64,000 nucleotides of DNA from contig JAMSLZ010000009.1 of assembly GCA_026027325.1 (NCBI GenBank), forward strand, positions 682,001 through 746,000, given 5' to 3'. Source of the DNA: Actinomucor elegans. Taxonomy: Eukaryota; Mucoromycota; Mucoromycetes; Mucorales; Mucoraceae. Below are positions 57,646 to 64,000 of this stretch, piece by piece. The translations under genes were made by a program, and so were the position numbers. The number at the start of each line of letters is the position of its first letter. Within the stretch, counting starts at the first letter, position 1. The notes under the pieces are model-generated. The model was given only the letters and a program-made list of their open reading frames with translations. It was not told where the DNA came from and made no database searches.

Positions 57646-58237
57646 CTCCAGTATTAAATCACGCACTCGTTTACGAATAAGGGCATTATCACATACGACA
57701 CTAGTAGCTACGTAGGGAGATTCAACACGTGCAGACCCCAAGACATGGATCACAGGTTCATTGATATTGGATTGGATTGGTATACGGTTCTATATATTAA
57801 ATAATTGGTTATATGTATCATTATAAGATTGTTACATACTGTTTCGAAATGCTGTACTAGGTCACGGCGTCTCTTGTCCAACACATGCGCAGTGTAATTA
57901 TTATCTTGCTGATACTGTAGTGCCTTATCTATCAATGTAAGGTCTAGTTTTCGTTCTTTATCAACTAGAAAAAAAAACATATGAATAAAGAGTATATAAA
58001 TATATATATATACATAAAAATAAAAATTGAATTCCTTTTACTTGTTACTTGATCTATACTGTGGCTCATGACAACTTGAACAGTTTGATCAGTATATAAC
58101 ACGACATGACGCGTATCGGGATCTACAGTGTATAAATAGCCTTGGATGGTGGGTTTTTTATTATTGTTTAATGTAATGGTTGTATAATGGCCAAGTAATT
58201 CGAGTAATTCATCAAGAGTAAAGTCATGAATAGACAT
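57637..58237 (-). CDS. Gemin6-like SMN-complex protein (157 aa)
   Basis: Exons 58237-58042, 57964-57840 and 57789-57637 on the minus strand. The N-terminal half is an Sm-like fold: LLGHYTTITLNNNKKPTIQG, YTVDPDTRHVVLYT and VVMSHSIDQVTID, matching the V-x-V-M-x-H-A strand of Gemin6. The C-terminal half (NRIPIQSNINEPVIHVLGS, ARVESPYVAT, RVRDLILELG) resembles the Gemin6 C-terminal domain that carries bound Gemin-type partners. Gemin6 with Gemin7 acts as an Sm-dimer surrogate in the SMN complex that loads Sm cores on spliceosomal snRNAs. The alternative, an Lsm12-type protein, is less likely given the C-terminal match. Confidence 0.8.
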
Positions 58238-59207
58238 TTTTATTAAAAAAATTAAAAATTAAAAAAAATACTTTTGTTTTGCTCTTTTAATGATTCAATC
58301 GCCGAACATCCTTTTCTTTTTTTTCCTTTTCCTTTTAATGATACTACTTTGTATTTATTTGACCTTGGATATTGGACTTTTTATGTGATTTCTTATCCAG
58401 TGTATGTTGGAGTAGCATACCACCCTCTGGAAAGTCAATTCGAATTTCATGTCGAGGCATTTTGAGTGACTTCATGGTATACTGGAGATGACTTGACTGT
58501 GATATAACTATTGTTATACGCTTACCTATTAAAAAAAAAGAGCTGGATTACAGTAGCTACATTCTATACTTCATTATTCGACTATCGCATTCACAAAGAC
58601 TCTATTTACTTATATCAGATATGGACCCAGAGGTATCCGGACTGTATTTTGTGTAGAGTTAAGGCAAATATGTCACAGTCGACTGATATATATACAAAGC
58701 AATGTTATACAGAGTTGTTTACTGCTTAGTATGCCTTTCTCAATTTATTAGGCTACATATTCCAGATAGCCATTTTAGCTGCTTTCTTTTCATTGCACAA
58801 GTAACCCAACAGTGACTGATGAAGTAAATGATATACAAGACACCCATATCATATTATGTATTGTTCTTTTGTTTGCAAGGTATACCCAATAGTTTATTCA
58901 ACGCACGCTTTTTTTGTTCTGTTTCTTTTTTAACTTTTATAGATTCAATAATACTCTATCTTAAATTGGGGGGAGGGAGAGAGATTGTATTAGTTTACTA
59001 CATGGAGGATATTTGTGTATGTAAGGAAATTAGTGTAATGTGTGACAATAAAAAAATAACTTTATCCAATTAGATAGTTAAAAATAGATTACTATTTTAT
59101 TTGAATGAAGACAATGTACAAGTTGATGATGGGGGGGGGGATATAGGGAGAAAAAAAAAGAGATGATTTTTTTTGAGGTATTTTTTAAAGTATTTACATA
59201 TATAAAT
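58238..59207. other. Intergenic region
   Basis: About 970 bp, T-rich, with G-runs near 58970 and a G10 run at about 59128-59137. Frames at 58274, 58511 and 58828 are short and featureless. Contains the Gemin6 promoter and the kinase 3' UTR. Confidence 0.5.
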
Positions 59208-60398
59208 TTACATAACACACCAAGAAGATTGCAATATTTGCTTAATATTGAAACGGGTTTCTGGGTTCAAAGACAGACAATTACGAATCAAGTCTTGTAA
59301 GGAAGTGGAAATATGAGCAGGCATTTCATATTGACCTTCCATGATTTTTTGTTGAAGACGAAGGTCAAAATCATCAGAAAAGGGTAGCTTGGCAGTGACC
59401 AAAGCATAAAGAATAACACCCAAAGACCAAATATCCGTGGAAGGACAAGATATTGCCTTTTTGGACTTGATTTGTTCAGGTGCAGCATAAGCCAATGAAC
59501 CAGCGGCACATTCCAATTCATTGGCAATTTCTGGAGACAAAGGTAGCTGAGTACTCATCTTCATAGGCTGTTGGCAAATAGCTAAGCCGAAATCACACAA
59601 TTTGACGCGATTGTCTTGATCAAACAAGATGTTTTCTAGTTTCAAGTCTTTATGACAGATCTTGGCTTCACAGTGAAGATATTCAACTGCGCGGCAAAGT
59701 TGGACAAAAATAATGCGTGCTTCAGATTCAGACATGGGCTGCTTTAGTCTGTCAAGCAAGTTACCGCCAGCACAGTAATCGCAAATTAAAAAGGTGGCAG
59801 TGTCAGTTTCCAACACCTTTTGAAGGCATACGATATTGGGATGGTCTAATGTACGCCAAATAGACAATTCGCGTTCCAATCGGAAATCCATATCTTGTTG
59901 TTGTTGAGACTTTCTGATGATTTTGATGGCTACTTTTTGTCCGTCAGATACACGGAAGCCTTTGCGGACAGTAGCGAATCCACCATAGCCAATGATTTTA
60001 TCGAGTACATAATCATCAATCTCATCGCCTTCTTGTTCTTGTTCAATGTCTTCTTCAGTTTTATTAGACATGGGCGAAAAGGCAAATCCAGCAAGAAAAG
60101 AAGCTGCGGGACTCTTGATGTTTTCCCAAGATTTGGCCGAGATTTTGGTTGGTGATTGGGTATTGGGTCGGTTAATTTGACATTTATTGCGACAGACATT
60201 ACGTGGAAAGGACTTTGATTCAACTGGTGAAGAAGAGGAAGAGGATGAAGGTGATGGAAAGGGCGATAATGAAGAAGTTAATTGACATTGATCCTTTGGA
60301 TAAAATGAAATTCCAAGTGGATCAGTGTCAATATGCAAAGGCTTTGTTGTGGATTCTTTAATTGGTTGACATTCTGATTGGTTTGATGGGTTAAACAT
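59208..60398 (-). CDS. Ser/Thr protein kinase, CAMK/fungal-type, with HKD catalytic loop (396 aa)
   Basis: Single exon on the minus strand. I start it at MFNPSNQ (60398); the frame is open 45 codons further, but that part is a Phe run from an A/T homopolymer lying after the TATA box, so it is leader. The Ser/Pro-rich N-terminal 125 residues are probably disordered. The kinase domain spans about 130-395: IGYGGFATVRKG, VAIKII (Lys159), CHKDLKLENIL with catalytic Asp251, DFG at 269-271, AAPEQ in place of APE, and DIWSLGVILYALVT. The HRD arginine is Lys250, so this is a non-RD kinase that may not need activation-loop phosphorylation. No regulatory C-terminal domain. Substrate and pathway unknown. 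Confidence 0.88.
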   Translation of the reverse strand: MFNPSNQSECQPIKESTTKPLHIDTDPLGISFYPKDQCQLTSSLSPFPSPSSSSSSSPVESKSFPRNVCRNKCQINRPNTQSPTKISAKSWENIKSPAASFLAGFAFSPMSNKTEEDIEQEQEGDEIDDYVLDKIIGYGGFATVRKGFRVSDGQKVAIKIIRKSQQQQDMDFRLERELSIWRTLDHPNIVCLQKVLETDTATFLICDYCAGGNLLDRLKQPMSESEARIIFVQLCRAVEYLHCEAKICHKDLKLENILFDQDNRVKLCDFGLAICQQPMKMSTQLPLSPEIANELECAAGSLAYAAPEQIKSKKAISCPSTDIWSLGVILYALVTAKLPFSDDFDLRLQQKIMEGQYEMPAHISTSLQDLIRNCLSLNPETRFNIKQILQSSWCVM

Positions 60399-60469
60399 GA
60401 ATAGAAAGTATTTTAAAAAAGTAAAGAAAAAGAAAAAAAAAAAAAGTCTTTTTTTAGTCCCAATGTCAA

Positions 60470-60480
60470 GTTTATATACA
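60470..60480 (-). promoter_or_regulatory. TATA box of the kinase gene
   Basis: Minus-strand TGTATATAAAC about 75 bp before the ATG at 60398, followed by an A/T homopolymer-rich leader. Confidence 0.5.
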
Positions 60481-62204
60481 GCTCTCCCAAAAGGAATCAT
60501 ATGAGCTTGGGTGATTCCGATGTAGCCAATCATCGTTTTGGTCTTATCTTAATCAATGGCTTTATCTCGTTTCTATGCTGTATTATCTAGACCAATTAAA
60601 ATTTTGCAAGATAAGGAGATTACCGGTATGCAAATCATTTCTATGGTTGATAAGATCCATCTACATGATCATTCTATTGACTTGCCCTTACATTGTAGAA
60701 CTTGCTTACTTGAGAGTCCATTATCCGAGATTTCCTGGCTTGGAAGGCTAGCTGGCAAAGAAAATCAATATTACAATTAAACTTTCGTCCGATATTTTCC
60801 GACCTTTCTTTTTAGTGTACAAAAAGTCTAAAGTATCACTGCAACTACATCACATGCGCTGTAATCTCGTTATCTAACCAATGAAGAGTGTATCACAGCT
60901 GTCAGTTGTTTTGCTCCATGTTACGTCACTCTAGGCAATAGCAGACTGAATTACTCCATTAGGACAAACAGTGTACCTTTGCTGGGATTCACATGCTTTG
61001 TGCTGCCTTCTTTTCATTGGTTGAATTAATCTTTTTCTTATCTCTTTGTTTGATTCGCTTTGACCATACATATATTCCCACTCATTTGCCTGCATGAATA
61101 CTACCTTACCCACGCGTTTGTTCTCAATGATAATAGTAATATTTATGCGCTTTTTTGCTAGTAAACTACGATTGGTTGCAACCAACTCATTCGTATCTTG
61201 TTCTAAATTTTACCCGAGAATTACTGGTTTCTCTCGGCATTTTGCCGAGAAATACGTACACTGGGATTAGCATAGTCCCATTTTCCATCTCCGCATGCAA
61301 ATGTATGTTGATTTTTAGGGCCCTACAATGGCTGTCTATTAACATAAAAGCTGATTCAATACTAAGTGTGCACTTTTTTTTTGTATATTACCCGGAAATT
61401 ACGGATGTGTCTCTGTTCATTGCTGACCAAATATTGGGTTGTAACGTAGCACCACCTGCCAGTATGTCGGTCGCCGCGCTAATTGTCGAGTTTCCAACTA
61501 TGTCATTTGTAATGCTTTCCAAAGATAATGCACAATGATGCATATTAATGCGTCGTTAGGAGCATTTTGCATTATCTATTTTACCTAAATATGTTTGGGA
61601 CTGTTATTGATACAGATCAAATATTGTGGTTTCAGTGCAACATCGGTATTCAAATATAGTCAGCCAATGATATCAGTGCTCTTATTCCAATGGAATCCAA
61701 TGTTAATCACCATCACGTGTTATCATCTACTGCAAAATACATTTTACATTATTAGCATATGGTATTGCATGATCCATCGGCTCACTCGATCATTATAGAC
61801 CTTGTTTTTTGCTTGGGTTTTCCAAGCATTATTTTGCCTCGGTGTATATTGTTCAGAGAAACAGGGACGAATTCAATAGGATGATCTTAAATAGGCAGAA
61901 CTGTTTTATATGCATAGTTGCAGTGCGTTTAATTTGTATCTTCTCAAGAATGAAGAACACATATTTAAACCAGTTGATTCTAGTAATAATCGTGGGCTTA
62001 GAAGTTGATAGAAAACTATTGTTTTTGGCCAAGCATCTTTGGGGTATCGATAACAAAGCACCTCTGGTATAGCACTCGTTGATAGAACAATAACAGGTAA
62101 CTTTATAGTTTTATTTCTTTTTGTTCCAAATACTCGGTTAATCGTTTATTAACTGTATATCTGGAACAAGGACTTATGAAACACGATGTTTCAATTATAT
62201 ATAT

Positions 62205-62230
62205 AAAAAAAAAAAAAAAAAAAAAAAAAA
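62205..62230. repeat. A26 homopolymer
   Basis: 26 consecutive A after a short (TA)n run. It may mark an old retroposed tail, but nothing recognisable precedes it. Confidence 0.85.
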
Positions 62231-63843
62231 CCGGAATAAATTGTCAGATCAGAAATCACCGATCAATCGGATTACTTATTCCATAAATTTTTGTTATAAC
62301 CCTATAGGCTCCGATAAATAGACCTAGTATCTTGCCCTGAATTTATATATCGTCTTTCGTTCTATGGTATAACCCTGCTGTATATACTGTCATATTTCAT
62401 CCTAAAAGATCGTACATATTAACTTTTATCTACTACATGCTATAATATGGCTACATATTATAATTTAAAGAATCTGTTCATACTACTTACTATTATGCAT
62501 CATTCGTGAAATACCATTTGAGTATAGTTAATCCAATCAATCCCACTACCGGGCGCTGATTGCTAAATTAACATGGTATGATGATACGTTAAAAAGGTGA
62601 TGTAGTAGCACTAGTCATAGATTTGATTAAGAGATATTGATTACAGCTTTGGAACTTCGTAAAGTAAAGTATCCAGAATTGACCATAAAACTTTTTCAGG
62701 CCAACAATTACGCATAGCATTCAGACGTCAGATTCGTAGATCCCTTGAGGGTTCTTTGTCCAATGAATCCTTAGGCCATTGTTTACACGTAAGGCGCTTT
62801 ATTGGGCGCTCGGTCAAACCTATTAACAGAACTTAGAGCACATCTTAATAAGAAATGACAAATGAAGAATAGGTACGTATGTACCTTGTATTTTAATATA
62901 GTGCTGCTTGTTACACTTTGCTGCTGTCAGTGTACCACGTGCAATTGAGAATAGAATGTCAGAGCTAAGAAAAGCTTTTAGGCTTAGTGTACATATAAAA
63001 GAAAGTCTGGACCTTATCAAACCTATGACAGTAAAAGTTCATTTTATATAATGACTTGAGCTAATAGACAAAGGGAAGGAATAGGATAGAATAACAATCT
63101 AAAAACAATATATACAGGTGCAAATTGTATTGAAAAGGAGATTCATATTGATGTAAGCGCTGTTTAGTACCCAAAGTAACTATTTAGCTTTGGAAATTCT
63201 TCAATATACTATATCTAGGGTATAAACTGATTGTCCCTCAAACATACCATCCAGTTTATATATATAAATATATAAAATGAAAGTATAGGGATATATTACC
63301 CACCAATACATTTTATAGACAAAAAGGGCTGAGCTCTCCCATAGGCAAGTTATTTTAGAAGGATCGTCTTAGAATCAAATGATATTTAGCCTTTCTAGTT
63401 AAACAAAGGTTGCAACAGATACGATAGTTTATTTTGAACATGAAGTTTCTAATCAAAAGAGATTGCATCAGATTTTGTCAATAGCGTTATAGAATTAATA
63501 ATATGAATGAGCGAGATTTATATATATTGGCATGTGTGTTTTAATATTTTTGTAATTATTAAATAGACACTATGATAGATTCAACGACTCATTCAGAGTA
63601 CAAATCATTCATCAAAGGTTAGATCGGTAGAGAGATCCATAAATCTAAATTGTATAAAACATGTACAATTTACTCTTAATCATAATTGTCATAGATTATT
63701 GACTGTATTACGCTCAAGTAAAAATTATGCTATGCAGTTACTTATTCTGAGTAAGGAGTACTTGAAAGATGTGACATTGAGCCGAGATTGGTGGGCGAAA
63801 TCTAGATGCAACAATTCATTTGTTTATTAGACAGCGTCAGGAA

Positions 63844-63915
63844 GTAGTAGTAGTAGCAGCAGCAGCAGCACCACCACCACCACCACTACTACTACATACT
63901 ACTACTACTACTACT
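63844..63915. repeat. Compound trinucleotide array (GTA)(GCA)(CCA)(CTA)
   Basis: About 72 bp of trinucleotide units shifting from AGT to AGC to ACC to ACT, so its first part (TAGTAGTAG) is complementary to its last (CTACTACTA). Ends in a T-run. Not in an open frame of note. Confidence 0.9.
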
Positions 63916-64000
63916 TTTTTTTTATTCACCGGTATCCAATGAAAATCCATAAAATCAAAAGTAACCAACCGCCACCGCTGTGGGTAAGTTGTGTAATTCT

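Larger units (their letters stand above)
60534..64000. other. Terminal gene-poor region
   Basis: About 3.5 kb with no supported gene. The longest frame (61155-61538, 127 codons) has odd composition and no motif. There is a small palindrome TCTCGGCA/TGCCGAGA at 61232-61250, and the word ACCCG(A/G)-AATTAC occurs at about 61212 and 61390. An A26 run is at 62205-62230. Much of 62100-63700 is AT-rich DNA without structure I can name. Confidence 0.5.

Noticed and set aside
60399..60533. 45-codon N-terminal extension of the kinase
   Set aside because: It contains a Phe run from an A/T homopolymer and begins upstream of the TATA box at 60470-60480, so it is promoter and leader.
61155..61538. 127-codon open frame
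   Set aside because: No motif, odd composition, no promoter features, and it crosses a small palindrome and a T-run. Probably chance.

Overview
The window looks like nuclear DNA of an early-diverging filamentous fungus, most likely Mucoromycota and probably Mucorales (inferred from protein style and repeat types, not from a search). It is AT-rich. Genes carry short GT-AG introns, mostly 44-81 bp. UTRs and intergenic DNA are full of A/T homopolymers. I could assemble 20 intact protein genes with 53 introns in all; most were joined exon by exon so that reading frames and conserved motifs run through every junction. I recognised no rRNA, tRNA or CRISPR array.

Layout. 1-6.5 kb: a small coiled-coil gene, then about 5 kb of repeat-littered noncoding DNA. 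6.5-10.1 kb: a CLIP-170-type microtubule plus-end protein and a 256-aa protein of unknown function. 10.1-14.9 kb: gene-poor, with a decayed LINE retrotransposon. 14.9-27.1 kb: a small hypothetical gene, a universal stress protein, a PAK/Ste20 kinase, a kinesin-3 and a Ser-rich protein with two SxIP-like EB1-binding motifs. 27.1-29.3 kb: decayed coding-like DNA. 29.3-37.2 kb: a Sel1-repeat (Chs4/Skt5-like) protein, mitochondrial Yme2, and the Sfc1 succinate-fumarate carrier. 38.7-47.0 kb: Eaf3/MRG15, orotate phosphoribosyltransferase, a quinone oxidoreductase-like reductase and an Nvj2/TEX2 lipid-transfer protein. 53.2-60.4 kb: a ferric-reductase-like protein, a COG0523 GTPase, a Whi5/Nrm1-like protein, Gemin6 and a Ser/Thr kinase. 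60.4-64 kb: no gene recognised.

The most unusual segment is 47,676-52,170. Near-perfect 43-bp inverted repeats (2 mismatches) enclose about 4.5 kb. Just inside the left repeat is an intact intron-containing gene for a 624-aa protein with a PD-(D/E)XK-nuclease-like signature. Just inside the right repeat, facing it, is a dead Tc1/IS630-type transposase with several frameshifts, one catalytic Asp changed to Asn and its 3' end missing. A 104-bp direct repeat and a perfect 11-bp-arm palindrome lie between them. I read this as a two-gene DNA transposon whose accessory gene outlived its transposase.

Two genome-scale patterns also stand out. The palindrome ACGCGT, usually as TGACGCGT, is over-represented in introns and gene-flanking DNA. 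Two convergent gene pairs overlap at their stop codons, by 6 and 9 bp.
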